From the NCBI RefSeq assembly GCF_017743865.1, contig NZ_JAGHRJ010000003.1, forward strand, positions 643,341 through 707,340: a stretch of DNA of 64,000 nt. Direction: 5' to 3'. This DNA is from Labrenzia sp. R4_2 (GTDB taxonomy: Bacteria; Pseudomonadota; Alphaproteobacteria; Rhizobiales; Stappiaceae). Shown here piece after piece: positions 10,835 to 20,301 of this stretch (the first letter of the stretch is position 1; every line of letters starts with the position of its first letter). The position numbers and the translations under genes were made by a program. Under the pieces are notes generated by a model. The model had not been told where the DNA came from. It saw only the letters and a list, made by a program, of their open reading frames with translations, and ran no database searches.

Positions 10835-11599
10835 ATGGGCCGCGCCCGTAAACTCATCATTCCTGCCGTTGCTGCTTTGATTGGATTGGCGATCCTGTTG
10901 AATCTTGGTTTCTGGCAAGTTCGGCGGTTGGCTGAAAAAGAAACGCTGATAGAACAAGTTGAGACTGGTTTGAAATCGGCCCCTGTGGCCGCGCCCGGCG
11001 TAGCCGATTGGGAGGGGCTCGGTGATGAGGATGATTATCGCCGGGTCTCGGTCACGGGCCGTTTCCTGGACCAAACCGTTTTCTACTACATTTCGCTCAC
11101 CGATCCGGTCGGTACGTATGGTGGGCCGGGCGAACTCGTCTACAGTCCATTTGAAACGGCAGAGGGATGGACGGTACTGATCAACCGCGGTTTTTTGCCC
11201 GACGGCGTTCCGGACGATATCAAGCGTGAAGCTCTCAATCCGCCACCGGGAGACCAGTCGATTGTTGGACTGCTGCGGCTGAGTGAGACACCTGTCTGGA
11301 CCACGCCGGCGCCGGACCTGAATGCAAAACTCTGGTTTGCCCGCGATACAGATGCCATGGCCGAGGCAATGAATGTCGGCGGAAACCTTGCGCCCTACAG
11401 CATCGACCTGGAAGCTGGGCATACGCCGGAAGGTGGTCTACCGCAGGCCGGTGAAACCCTTGTGCGTTTCAAGAACGATCATTTGGGATATGCGCTGACC
11501 TGGTTTGGTCTTGCAGCAACCCTCGTTGGGGTTTTCCTTGCTTACGCGGCCGCCGTATTGTGGCCGCGTAAGCAGGAGCATTCAGCGAACGTGGATTAA
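10835..11599 (+). CDS. SURF1 family cytochrome oxidase assembly protein
   Basis: A SURF1/Shy1 homologue that helps insert heme A into subunit I. It is 254 residues with the family topology: a transmembrane helix at each end (about 8-30 and 218-240) and a large periplasmic domain between. Hallmarks are LGFWQVRRLAEKE after the first helix, the VNRGF-type segment INRGFLPDG, and the C-terminal NDHLGYALTWFGLA. The ATG at 10835 was chosen over an in-frame TTG two codons upstream. Its stop codon overlaps that of the convergent peroxiredoxin gene. Confidence 0.93.
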   Translation: MGRARKLIIPAVAALIGLAILLNLGFWQVRRLAEKETLIEQVETGLKSAPVAAPGVADWEGLGDEDDYRRVSVTGRFLDQTVFYYISLTDPVGTYGGPGELVYSPFETAEGWTVLINRGFLPDGVPDDIKREALNPPPGDQSIVGLLRLSETPVWTTPAPDLNAKLWFARDTDAMAEAMNVGGNLAPYSIDLEAGHTPEGGLPQAGETLVRFKNDHLGYALTWFGLAATLVGVFLAYAAAVLWPRKQEHSANVD

Positions 11600-12078
11600 A
11601 GCGCTTCCAGGATTGCTGCGGCGCCAGTCTTGGTCGCATCGCCCGGGCTGTCTTCGACGGCGATGAAGCTGACTTCACCGTCTTTTGCAATCAAAGCAAA
11701 CCGCTGGGACCGCAGGTGACCAAAGATCGGTGCCGGGCCAAGGCCGAGACCGGCTGCTTCGACAAACTCTGCCCCGGTGTCAGCGAGAAAAGTTATCGCA
11801 TTGGCGTTGGAGGCCTTCTGCCACGCGTCCATGACAAACACGTCGTTGACGGATACAACAGCGATCGCGTCGACACCTTTGGATTTCAGTGTATCGGCAT
11901 GCTCGACAAAGCCGGGCAGGTGGTTCATGTGGCACGTCGGCGTGAAGGCGCCTGGAACACCAAACAGGACAACTGTTTTGCCGGACGTCAGGTCTGCTGT
12001 TGAAATTTCACCAGGACCATCGGAAGTCATGGTCTTGAATGTTGCATCCGGCAGCTTGTCGCCCACCTTGAGTGTCAT
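11596..12078 (-). CDS. 1-Cys peroxiredoxin (Prx5/PMP20-like)
   Basis: Reduces hydrogen peroxide and alkyl hydroperoxides in the cytoplasm. It is 160 residues with the thioredoxin fold. The peroxidatic Cys49 lies in PGAFTPTCHMNHLPGF, the Prx5-subfamily active site. No other cysteine is present, so a resolving thiol must come from glutathione, glutaredoxin or thioredoxin. It overlaps the surf1 stop by 4 bases in convergent orientation, so no terminator separates the two genes. In related genomes such a gene often sits beside rnhA; here rnhA is about 10 kb away. Confidence 0.93.
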   Translation of the reverse strand: MTLKVGDKLPDATFKTMTSDGPGEISTADLTSGKTVVLFGVPGAFTPTCHMNHLPGFVEHADTLKSKGVDAIAVVSVNDVFVMDAWQKASNANAITFLADTGAEFVEAAGLGLGPAPIFGHLRSQRFALIAKDGEVSFIAVEDSPGDATKTGAAAILEAL

Positions 12079-12190
12079 GTCTAAATCCCCTTGTTAAAAA
12101 ACCGCTGCCATTTATTCCGCAGCCCGCTGGAGAGATAGGGCTTCCAGTGCAGACCGTCGAGGGAGAGCCGAGAAATCTTTGCGAAAGAAG

Positions 12191-13015
12191 TTAGTTCAAC
12201 CAATCCGGTTGGATCGGCGCGAGGTGTTCCAGCGCGTTTTCGCCGTCGGACAGAACCAAGCGCAGGCTCGTATCGGAAGCTGTTGTTTTCAGGCCCTTTG
12301 TCGACAAGTGCCAAACAGGGTTGCCTGTTTCACCTTCGGCCAGTTTCGGCAAAGCGATGTAAGAGCCTTCAGGCCCCGCCGCAAAAAGATCCGGAGTGCC
12401 CGCTGATCCGGTTTCAGCTTCAATCCTCAAACGCTTGCCATCGCTTTCAACCAGCGTGACAGAGACAATATTCAGCCCGCCAGTTGGGGCGATGCCGGGG
12501 ACGGCCTGCAAATCGCGTTTGATCAGTTTAGTTGAGAGGCTGTCCGGGCGGGCATCCGGGTCAAGTGGAAGGGATAAAGTGGCTTCTCCCGGCACGCAAA
12601 TGTCCTTGCAAACGCCAAAAAACAGCTCCAGCGAAATCTGCGCGGGCTTGGAGGCATCTTCCGGCGAGATCTTTAGCGGCAGGATAATGCCGTCGTGGTA
12701 GACGATGGAGTCTGAGAACCCATCGCTGTATCGCTCCGGAACCGGGTAGAGAACTTCTTTGTCCTGTATGTTGGAAGTGTTCGTCCAGGTTATTTGCGGC
12801 GGTATGCCAGCTTCGCCCGGATAGCGCCAATAGGTGTGCCAGCCTGGTTCCAGTTGAAACTCCAGTCCCGCCCAGTAAGTGCCGTTTTCAGGTGGTCCTG
12901 CCGTGATCAGCCGAACCGCACCACCTTTGACGGTGACCCATTCACTGGCCGCAGCAAGAGCTGCGGTTGGGAGTGTGATTGCCAGAAAAAGGAGGACTGC
13001 GAATGCTGATTTCAT
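12191..13015 (-). CDS. Periplasmic DsbD alpha-domain-like protein (stand-alone)
   Basis: A 274-residue secreted protein with a signal peptide (residues 1-22, ending TAALAAA). It matches the N-terminal thiol-acceptor domain of the protein-disulfide reductase DsbD. A candidate redox pair lies in GVCKDICVPG (C-x3-C), within a beta-rich domain containing GWHTYWRYPGEAGIPP. Unlike full DsbD it has neither the membrane domain nor the thioredoxin domain, so it would need a partner such as CcdA/ScsB; none is seen here. It is divergent from yqgE. It could pass reductant to periplasmic proteins, but the partner is unknown. Confidence 0.8.
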   Translation of the reverse strand: MKSAFAVLLFLAITLPTAALAAASEWVTVKGGAVRLITAGPPENGTYWAGLEFQLEPGWHTYWRYPGEAGIPPQITWTNTSNIQDKEVLYPVPERYSDGFSDSIVYHDGIILPLKISPEDASKPAQISLELFFGVCKDICVPGEATLSLPLDPDARPDSLSTKLIKRDLQAVPGIAPTGGLNIVSVTLVESDGKRLRIEAETGSAGTPDLFAAGPEGSYIALPKLAEGETGNPVWHLSTKGLKTTASDTSLRLVLSDGENALEHLAPIQPDWLN

Positions 13016-13188
13016 GGACTAACAGCTACACCAAAGCAGACGGCGCGTCAGCATTGCACAACGCTCGAATGGTCATATCCTCGTGACGCGATTGTGAGCA
13101 TGCGACTCAATCAGTCATTAACATGAAGTCCTATTGGGGCTATGCTGAGGAATGAAGACGGTGGGCGTTGAACAGTAACGAGGTGCGT

Positions 13189-13785
13189 ATGTCCGAAATC
13201 GGAGCAGCAGACACCCTGGAGGGTCAATTCCTGATCGCCATGCCCAGCATGGCGGACAGCCGCTTCGAGCATTCGGTCATCTATGTGTGCTCTCACTCCG
13301 AACAAGGCGCAATGGGCCTGATCGTCAATCAGGTGGCAAAACATCTGTCTCTTGAAGAGTTGCTGATCCAACTGGACATCGTGAATGACGATGATGCGAT
13401 CCGCTTGCCACCTCAGGTGCGGGGCATGAGCGTTCATAAGGGCGGACCGGTTGAGGTTGAGCGTGGCTTCGTCCTGCACAGCGATGATTTCCAGCTCAAT
13501 CAATCGACCCTTGCGATCGACAACGGGATCTGCCTGACAGCGACGCTGGAGATTTTGAGAGCCTTGGCCGAAGGCACCGGGCCGCGGCAGGCCATGCTTG
13601 CGCTCGGTTATGCCGGCTGGGCCCCCGGTCAGCTGGAAAATGAAATCCAGTCAAATGGGTGGCTAACTGCCCCGGCGGATCGGGACATCCTGTTTGATGC
13701 GAATTCGGAACAAAAATGGCACCGGGCCCTCGGCAGTCTCGGGATTGATCCAGCCATGTTGTTTTCAGACGCCGGACACGCCTAA
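13189..13785 (+). CDS. YqgE/AlgH family protein (UPF0301)
   Basis: A 198-residue cytoplasmic protein of the YqgE/AlgH (DUF179) family. Molecular function is unknown; AlgH was first described as an alginate regulator in Pseudomonas. Typical motifs are [12 protein letters not shown] near the start, [35 protein letters not shown] and the [12 protein letters not shown] helix. The ATG at 13189 is used because GAGG precedes it; an upstream in-frame TTG at 13168 lacks a ribosome site. It stands alone between the DsbD-like gene and thrC. Confidence 0.93.
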   Translation: MSEIGAADTLEGQFLIAMPSMADSRFEHSVIYVCSHSEQGAMGLIVNQVAKHLSLEELLIQLDIVNDDDAIRLPPQVRGMSVHKGGPVEVERGFVLHSDDFQLNQSTLAIDNGICLTATLEILRALAEGTGPRQAMLALGYAGWAPGQLENEIQSNGWLTAPADRDILFDANSEQKWHRALGSLGIDPAMLFSDAGHA

Positions 13786-13988
13786 GGCGTCACCGGTCAG
13801 CAGGATTGCCGGAAATCGGACACTTTTTTACCGACCTGTGGCTTGCGTCCGATTAGGATGGCGCGTAAGTCGCTAGACTGGCTTGCTTTGTTCCAAAGTT
13901 GACAAAATTCGGGTAGGGTTGAGGCTTACGGTCAGTGAAGGGCTCTAATGCCTCTAACCCGGCTGGAAACACTAGAGGAAGTGACGCG

Positions 13989-15395
13989 GTGAAATACAGC
14001 AGTACGCGCGGTGATGCACCTGTATTGGAGTTTTCGGACGTTTTGCTCCAGGGACTTGCCCGCGATGGCGGTCTTTACCTTCCAGAAACATGGCCGCAGT
14101 TCGATGCTGAGACCATCGCTTCTTTCGCTGGAAAATCCTATGAGGATGTTGCGTTTGCGGTGATCAGCCCGTTTGTCGACGGGGCCATCCCGGATGCGGA
14201 CCTGAAGTCCATGATTGCGGAATCCTATTCCGGGTTCCGGCACCCGGCGGTCACGCCCTTGGTTCAGACAGGCTCCAACACATTTATCCTTGAACTTTTC
14301 CATGGTCCGACCCTGGCGTTTAAGGATGTCGCCATGCAGCTGCTTGGCCGGATGATGGATTACGTGCTGACGCAGCGAGGCTTGCGCGCAACCATCGTCG
14401 GGGCAACCTCGGGTGACACCGGCGGGGCGGCAATCGAAGCCTTCCGCGGCCGTGACCGGACGGACATTTTCATCCTCTTCCCGGATGGCCGGGTTTCAAA
14501 TGTTCAGCGCCGTCAGATGACAACGCCGACAGAAGCGAACGTGCACGCCTTGGCCTTGACCGGCAACTTTGATGATTGCCAGGCGATCGTCAAAGGCATG
14601 TTCAACCATTTCAATTTCCGCGACCGCGTGGCCCTGTCCGGGGTCAATTCGATCAACTGGGCGCGGATCCTGGCGCAGATCGTCTACTACTTCGTGGCTG
14701 GTGCCGCACTGGGCACACCGCATCGTAAAGTGTCCTTCACCGTTCCGACCGGCAATTTCGGCGACATCTTCGCCGGTTATGCCGCCATGAAAATGGGCCT
14801 GCCGGTCGACAAGCTGGTGGTGGCGACCAACGTCAACGACATCCTGGCCCGCACGCTCGAGACGGGACGCTATGAGAAAAAGGGTGTTCACCCGACGATT
14901 TCTCCGTCGATGGACATCCAGGTGTCGTCCAACTTTGAGCGTCTGCTCTCAGAGGTGAACGGACGTGACGGAGATGTCGTACGCCGGATGATGAACCAGC
15001 TGAACCAGTCCGGCAGCTTTACGATCGAAGACGGGCCTCTCGCTGAGATGCGTCAGCATTTCGCCGCCGGCCGGTGTGATGAAGAGGCGACCTCGGCAAC
15101 CATTGCTGAGCTCTGGAAAGAGGCGGGTTATCTGCTTGATCCGCACACGGCAATCGGTGTGCATGTTGCCAAAGCGCACTCGAACGGTGAAACGCCGATG
15201 GTTGTCTTGGGCACTGCCCATCCGGCCAAGTTCCCGGATGCTGTCGAAGCAGCAAGCGGCGTCCGTCCGGATCTTCCGGAAAATCTGAAAGACATGATGT
15301 TTGCCGAGGAGCGCCAGCAGGTTCTGGCGGCCGAGCAGGGCGCGGTCGAACAATATATTGAAAAACACGCCCGTGCCGTGGGGGCAGGGGTGTAA
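13989..15395 (+). CDS. thrC: Threonine synthase
   Basis: A PLP enzyme converting O-phospho-L-homoserine and water to threonine and phosphate, the last step of threonine synthesis. It is 468 residues of the long (class I) type. Visible are the N-terminal YSSTRGDAP block, the PLP-lysine motif LAFKDVAMQ, the phosphate-binding GATSGDTGGAA, and PTGNFGDIFAGY. The start is GTG 13989, preceded by AGAGGA, so that the protein begins MKYSSTRG as in relatives. The homoserine kinase that feeds it (thrB) is 7 kb downstream on the other strand. It is followed by the M16 peptidase after 4 bases. Confidence 0.96.
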   Translation: MKYSSTRGDAPVLEFSDVLLQGLARDGGLYLPETWPQFDAETIASFAGKSYEDVAFAVISPFVDGAIPDADLKSMIAESYSGFRHPAVTPLVQTGSNTFILELFHGPTLAFKDVAMQLLGRMMDYVLTQRGLRATIVGATSGDTGGAAIEAFRGRDRTDIFILFPDGRVSNVQRRQMTTPTEANVHALALTGNFDDCQAIVKGMFNHFNFRDRVALSGVNSINWARILAQIVYYFVAGAALGTPHRKVSFTVPTGNFGDIFAGYAAMKMGLPVDKLVVATNVNDILARTLETGRYEKKGVHPTISPSMDIQVSSNFERLLSEVNGRDGDVVRRMMNQLNQSGSFTIEDGPLAEMRQHFAAGRCDEEATSATIAELWKEAGYLLDPHTAIGVHVAKAHSNGETPMVVLGTAHPAKFPDAVEAASGVRPDLPENLKDMMFAEERQQVLAAEQGAVEQYIEKHARAVGAGV

Positions 15396-15399
15396 CTGA

Positions 15400-16689
15400 A
15401 TGAAAGTAGAAACAACAGTTCTCGAAAATGGCCTGACCGTCGTCACCGACCAGATGCCGCACCTGAAGACAGCGGCACTTGGTGTCTGGGTCCGCACCGG
15501 ATCACGAGCAGAAAGCGCGGATCAAAACGGCATTACGCATCTTCTTGAACACATGGCATTCAAGGGGACGAAGAGCCGGTCGGCCCGCGGAATTGCGGAA
15601 GAGATCGAGGCTGTTGGCGGCGAACTGAACGCGTCCACGAGCATTGAACACACAAACTACTATGCGCGGATCCTGGCGGAAGACCTTCCGCTCGCGGTGG
15701 ATATACTGGCGGACATTCTGCAGAACTCGACCTTTGAGGCCGAAGAGCTCGTGCGCGAGCAACACGTGATCCTGCAGGAGATCGGTGCATCCAACGATGC
15801 TCCGGAGGACCAGGCATTTGATCTGTTCCAGGCGACTGCCTGGCCGGAACAGGCAATCGGCCGACCGATCCTGGGCACACCGGAAACTGTGCAAGGCTTC
15901 GGCCGCGACAGCCTCAACGACTATTTGGCAAGCCGCTACCGCGCACCGGACATGGTTCTGTCGGCTGCCGGCGCGGTGGACCATGAAGAGCTTGTTTCAC
16001 TCGCGCGCCAAAAGTTTGGCGCCATCAACAGCGAACCGGCCGCCCCGGATCCTGATGCCCGCTATTCAGGTGGTGAAAAGCTTCTTAACAAGGACCTGAT
16101 GGAAGCGCAGGTCCTGATTGGCTTTGAGGGCCGCCCTTACAAGGCCAAGGACTACTACGCCATCCAGATCCTGGCGTCTGTGTTGGGCGGGGGCATGTCG
16201 TCGCGCCTGTTCCAGGAAATTCGTGAAAAACATGGCCTGTGCTACGCGATTTACAGTTTCCACTGGGCGTTTTCCGACACAGGGCTGTTCGGTATTCACG
16301 CCGCAACGAGCCACGAGGACCTCGGCGCCTTGATGCCGATGATTGCAGATGAGCTGGTGTCTGCCGCCCATACGATCACCGAGGACGAAGTGGCGCGCTC
16401 CCGGGCGCAGATCCGTGCCGGTTTGATGATGGCTCTGGAAAGCCCGGCGGCCCGGGCCGGTCAGATTGCCCGCCAGATCCTGGTGCACGGCCGAGTTCTG
16501 GCTCCGGATGAGATTTCGGCCAAGATCGAGGCCGTCACTGCGGCAGACATTCGCGAGGCAGCTTACAACACCTTCGTCGGCACAACGCCGACACTGACGG
16601 CAATTGGCCCGATCAACGGCATTATGACTGCCGATGAGCTGGCGGCGCGGCTTCAGCAGGCGCCGGTCCGGCAGGCTGCATCAATGTAA
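15400..16689 (+). CDS. M16 family zinc peptidase (processing-peptidase-like)
   Basis: A 429-residue M16B peptidase related to the mitochondrial processing peptidase beta subunit. The inverted zinc motif HLLEH lies in HLLEHMAFKGT, with a downstream Glu in the EELVREQHVILQEI helix as third ligand, so this copy looks catalytically competent. The second M16 half has the Gly-rich LGGGMSSRLFQEIREKHGLCY loop region (split here: LGGGMSSRLF, then EIREKHGLCY). It has no signal peptide. It follows thrC by 4 bases and precedes a GNAT gene by 16, an arrangement (thrC-mpp-GNAT) conserved in Rhizobiales. Substrates are unknown. Confidence 0.93.
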   Translation: MKVETTVLENGLTVVTDQMPHLKTAALGVWVRTGSRAESADQNGITHLLEHMAFKGTKSRSARGIAEEIEAVGGELNASTSIEHTNYYARILAEDLPLAVDILADILQNSTFEAEELVREQHVILQEIGASNDAPEDQAFDLFQATAWPEQAIGRPILGTPETVQGFGRDSLNDYLASRYRAPDMVLSAAGAVDHEELVSLARQKFGAINSEPAAPDPDARYSGGEKLLNKDLMEAQVLIGFEGRPYKAKDYYAIQILASVLGGGMSSRLFQEIREKHGLCYAIYSFHWAFSDTGLFGIHAATSHEDLGALMPMIADELVSAAHTITEDEVARSRAQIRAGLMMALESPAARAGQIARQILVHGRVLAPDEISAKIEAVTAADIREAAYNTFVGTTPTLTAIGPINGIMTADELAARLQQAPVRQAASM

Positions 16690-16705
16690 TAGGGCGAGGA
16701 CCGGC

Positions 16706-17344
16706 ATGTCTCTCCTTCGCCCAGGTCCGCCTCCCGACGCCGAGCTTCTCATAGAAGCCGGCGCGCATTATCTGCGCCCCCCGATCATGAGCGACTTCAA
16801 GGCCTGGTGCTTGCTTCGCAGCGATAGCCGGGCCTTTTTGACGCCTTGGGAACCGTTGTGGCCGTCTGATGATCTGTCCAAATCCGGTTTCCGCCGCCGC
16901 CTGCGCCGCTATGCACGCGATCGCAAGGAAGGTCGCAGCCTGACATTCCTCCTTTTCAACGCGCGCAATGACGATTTGCTGGGTGGACTGACGCTCAGCA
17001 ATATCCGGCGCGGTGTCAGCCAGTCGGCAACACTTGGCTACTGGATGGGGGAGCGCCACGCGGGCAAAGGGCACATGTCGGCGGCCGTCGCCATGTTCTT
17101 GCCGTTTTGTTTCGACGTTCTGAACCTTCATCGTATTGAGGCTGCCTGCATTCCAACCAACACCCCGTCCATCCGTCTTTTGGAAAAGGCGGGGTTCAAC
17201 CGGGAAGGATATGCACGTAACTATCTGTTAATAAACGGAACTTGGCAGGACCATCTTTTGCTCTCCTGTTTGGCGGAAGACCACGCGGCGCGTCCGGATG
17301 CGGTGTCGCCGCTCGTCGAAGGAATTTTGAAAGACTTCTTGTGA
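16706..17344 (+). CDS. GNAT acetyltransferase of the RimJ/RimL type
   Basis: A 212-residue acetyltransferase that would transfer acetyl from acetyl-CoA to a protein N-terminus or small amine; the substrate is unknown. The RimJ/L-like core runs from about residue 20 to 190. It shows YWMGERHAGKGHMSAAVAM (the acetyl-CoA pyrophosphate loop variant HAGKGH), LHRIEAACIPTNTPSIRLL and EKAGFNREGYARNYL. The ATG at 16706 has AGGGCGAGGA upstream; an in-frame upstream start would overlap the M16 gene. The downstream GGDEF/EAL gene starts 1 base after its stop, so the two are co-transcribed. Confidence 0.9.
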   Translation: MSLLRPGPPPDAELLIEAGAHYLRPPIMSDFKAWCLLRSDSRAFLTPWEPLWPSDDLSKSGFRRRLRRYARDRKEGRSLTFLLFNARNDDLLGGLTLSNIRRGVSQSATLGYWMGERHAGKGHMSAAVAMFLPFCFDVLNLHRIEAACIPTNTPSIRLLEKAGFNREGYARNYLLINGTWQDHLLLSCLAEDHAARPDAVSPLVEGILKDFL

Positions 17345-17345
17345 C

Positions 17346-20288
17346 ATGTGCTCCAAACCGGTAGTTCTTCGCCCCATGTCGATTTCTGTGCCGGTCCATA
17401 TTTTCAATCTGATCCGAAGCGCCATTTTAGTGGCTGCCGCAATGATGCTTTTCGTTGCGCCGCAGGCCGCCCGTGCGCTCGAGCCGATTTCGGTGCCCTT
17501 GGATATTGAGGCGCTGGACATCACCAACGCGATTGATATGCACCGGGACGCCGGAACCCGTTTGCAGGTGTCAACCGCGCCGGGTGCCGACGGAATTGTC
17601 CGGCGGATCGAAGTGCCATCGCGCAGCGGGGAAAATACCAACTGGGCTGTCTTTGCGCTTGCCAACACCAGCGATGAACAGGTCGACCGCCTGATCGTTG
17701 CACCGAACTACAAGTTTGTGGGGTCCGATCTCTTCTGGCCGGATCTCGGATCCTCACGGATTGCAAGCATTACCCCGAGCCAGGGGATCGCGCCATCCCG
17801 CCAGAAGAGCCTAGAAGCCGATATCTTCCTGGTTACTTTGGACCCCGGTTCTGTCGTCACCTTCGTGGCTGAACTGACAACGCCGAACTTGCCGGAAATC
17901 CGGGTTTGGGAACCGGATGTCTACAAGGAAACGGTCAACGCCTATTCGTTGTATCGCGGGATCATTCTTGGCATTTCGGGCCTGCTCGCCCTCTTCCTGA
18001 CGATCCTGTTCGTGGTCAAGGGCACGGTCATGTTTCCGGCGACGGCGGCTTTGGCATGGTCGGTCCTCGCTTATCTCTGCATTGATTTCGGCTTCTGGGG
18101 CATGGTTTTCAAGCTGGAAGGCGGCAGCAGCCAGCTGGCCCGGGCCTCGGCGGAAGTCATGCTGGCCGCAAGCTTGATCATCTTTCTCTACGCCTATTTG
18201 AACCTGAACCGCTGGAACATCCACTATTCCCACCTGGCGCTGACGACCTTGATCCTACTATTGGGGCTGCTTGGTGTTGCGGTGTGGGATCCGTCGATTG
18301 CAGCCGGTATTGCCCGTCTGTCTCTGGGCATCATTGGTATTCTGGGGTTCGTCACAATCGCTGTGCTGGCGTATCAACACTATGACCGCGCGATCTTGTT
18401 GATCCCGACATGGTGTTTGCTGATCGCCTGGCTGATTGGTGCGGCCATGACGGTGACAGGCCGTCTGTCGAACGACATCGTCCAGCCGGCGCTGGGTGGT
18501 GGACTGGTTCTGATTGTTTTGCTGATCGGTTTCACGGTCATGCAGCATGCCTTTGCAGGTGGTGCAATTGCTCAAGGGCTCATCTCTGATGTCGAGCGCA
18601 AGGCGCTGGCGCTCACCGGTGCTGGAGACATCATCTGGGATTGGGACATCGACCGCGATAAGATCTACACGGGCAACGAAGTCGAAGATCTTTTGAATCT
18701 CAAGCACGGCACCTTGGAGGGACCTGCGCGGGATTGGCTGGAGATCTTGCACCCGCAAGACAGGGACAGGTTCCGGGCGACGCTCGATGCGGTGATTGAT
18801 CAGCGCCGCGGCAAGATCCAGCAAACATTTCGTCTGCGATCTGAGGACGGTCATTTCCGGTGGTTCCGGCTGCGCGCCCGGCCAATTGTGGGGGCTGATG
18901 GCGAAGTCATCCGCTGTGTCGGCACGATGCTCGATGTCACCGAAGAGCGCACCGCCGAAGAACGCCTGTTGCACGATGCAGTCCACGACAATCTGACCGG
19001 CCTTCCAAACCGGGAATTGTTTGTCGACCGATTGCACACCAGCGTGGTGCGGGCTCAGGCGGAAGAGACAACCAAGCCGACCGTACTTGTCATCAATCTG
19101 GACCGCTTCAAGCAGGTCAATGACAGCATTGGCTTGTCCGCCGGCGACAGCATTTTGTTGACCGTCGCACGGCGTCTAGGCCGCCTCATCGGCCAGCAGG
19201 ACACGTTGGGGCGCTTGTCCAGCGACCAGTACGGTCTGGTGCTCTTGTCAGAGAATGAGCCGGACCGGATCGTTGCCTTGGCCGATGCGCTACGCAAGGC
19301 TGTGCGCGCGCCCATCACATTTAGCGACCGCGAAATCTTCCTGACTTGCTCTGTTGGCATTTCCTTCTTTGAAGGCGGCAAGCAGGCGGTTGAGGACATG
19401 CTGACCAACGCCGAAATCGCTTTGAACCACGCTAAGCGCCTCGGTGGTGACCGCCAGGAAGTGTACCGGCCGATCCTGCGTCCCCTCGGCAAGAACATTG
19501 TCGACCTGGAAGCAGACCTGCGCGAAGCCATTAAAAAGGAGACGCTTGGTGTCTTCTTCCAGCCGATCATTCGACTGGAAGACCAGGCGATTGCCGGATT
19601 TGAGGTGCTGGCGCGCTGGAACCATCCGAAGCGCGGCAAGATTTCACCAGCCGAGTTTATTCCAATTGCGGAGCAATCGGGTCTGATCAACGACCTTGGC
19701 ATGTACATGCTCGACAAGGGCGCCAGTCAGCTGGCGTTCTGGCAGCGCGAATTTCCAATGCCGCGGCCTTTGTTTGCCTCCGTCAATCTGTCTTCCCGGC
19801 AGCTTCTGAAACAGGACCTGATCAATGATGTGAAGGCGATCCTGTCCCGGAACTCGCTGGAGGTCGGGACGCTGAAGCTGGAGCTGACGGAATCGCTCGT
19901 CATGTCCAACCCGGAGTATTCGGCAAAGGTTCTGGAGCGGTTGCGCAGTCTGGGTGCCGGCTTGTCGCTGGACGATTTTGGCACGGGCCACTCATCGTTG
20001 TCCTATCTGCAGCGGTTCCCGTTCGACACGATCAAGATCGATCAGGCCTTCGTCAAACCCGATGGGTCTGCCGCGCGTCCGGTGCTGTTGCGCACGATCG
20101 TCGCCATGGGTCACGACCTCGGCATGTCCGTGGTCGCCGAAGGCGCGGAAAGCGAAAACGACGCGCTGGAGCTGTTCCAGCTTGGCTGCCAATACGCTCA
20201 AGGGTTTTATTTCGGCGAAGCCGTATCAGCCGCGGAGGCGACCAAGATGCTACGGAAAATGCCGGTGGCAGAAGCCGCTTCGGCATAA
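17346..20288 (+). CDS. Membrane 7TM sensor with PAS, degenerate GGDEF and EAL domains
   Basis: A 980-residue cyclic-di-GMP signalling protein. Order: N-terminal signal anchor (about 15-42), periplasmic beta-rich sensor domain (about 45-195), seven hydrophobic segments (about 200-400), PAS/PAC (about 420-540), GGDEF (about 545-700) and EAL (about 715-965). The cyclase signature is SSDQY instead of GGDEF, so cyclase activity is unlikely. The EAL domain reads EVL but keeps the residues used for catalysis and metal binding: SVNLSS, ELTES, DDFGTGHSSLSYL, IKID and a late VAEGAES. It is therefore probably a phosphodiesterase controlled by a periplasmic ligand. It is translationally coupled to the GNAT gene. 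Confidence 0.9.
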   Translation: MCSKPVVLRPMSISVPVHIFNLIRSAILVAAAMMLFVAPQAARALEPISVPLDIEALDITNAIDMHRDAGTRLQVSTAPGADGIVRRIEVPSRSGENTNWAVFALANTSDEQVDRLIVAPNYKFVGSDLFWPDLGSSRIASITPSQGIAPSRQKSLEADIFLVTLDPGSVVTFVAELTTPNLPEIRVWEPDVYKETVNAYSLYRGIILGISGLLALFLTILFVVKGTVMFPATAALAWSVLAYLCIDFGFWGMVFKLEGGSSQLARASAEVMLAASLIIFLYAYLNLNRWNIHYSHLALTTLILLLGLLGVAVWDPSIAAGIARLSLGIIGILGFVTIAVLAYQHYDRAILLIPTWCLLIAWLIGAAMTVTGRLSNDIVQPALGGGLVLIVLLIGFTVMQHAFAGGAIAQGLISDVERKALALTGAGDIIWDWDIDRDKIYTGNEVEDLLNLKHGTLEGPARDWLEILHPQDRDRFRATLDAVIDQRRGKIQQTFRLRSEDGHFRWFRLRARPIVGADGEVIRCVGTMLDVTEERTAEERLLHDAVHDNLTGLPNRELFVDRLHTSVVRAQAEETTKPTVLVINLDRFKQVNDSIGLSAGDSILLTVARRLGRLIGQQDTLGRLSSDQYGLVLLSENEPDRIVALADALRKAVRAPITFSDREIFLTCSVGISFFEGGKQAVEDMLTNAEIALNHAKRLGGDRQEVYRPILRPLGKNIVDLEADLREAIKKETLGVFFQPIIRLEDQAIAGFEVLARWNHPKRGKISPAEFIPIAEQSGLINDLGMYMLDKGASQLAFWQREFPMPRPLFASVNLSSRQLLKQDLINDVKAILSRNSLEVGTLKLELTESLVMSNPEYSAKVLERLRSLGAGLSLDDFGTGHSSLSYLQRFPFDTIKIDQAFVKPDGSAARPVLLRTIVAMGHDLGMSVVAEGAESENDALELFQLGCQYAQGFYFGEAVSAAEATKMLRKMPVAEAASA

Positions 20289-20301
20289 ACAGCCTCAGCT
20301 G

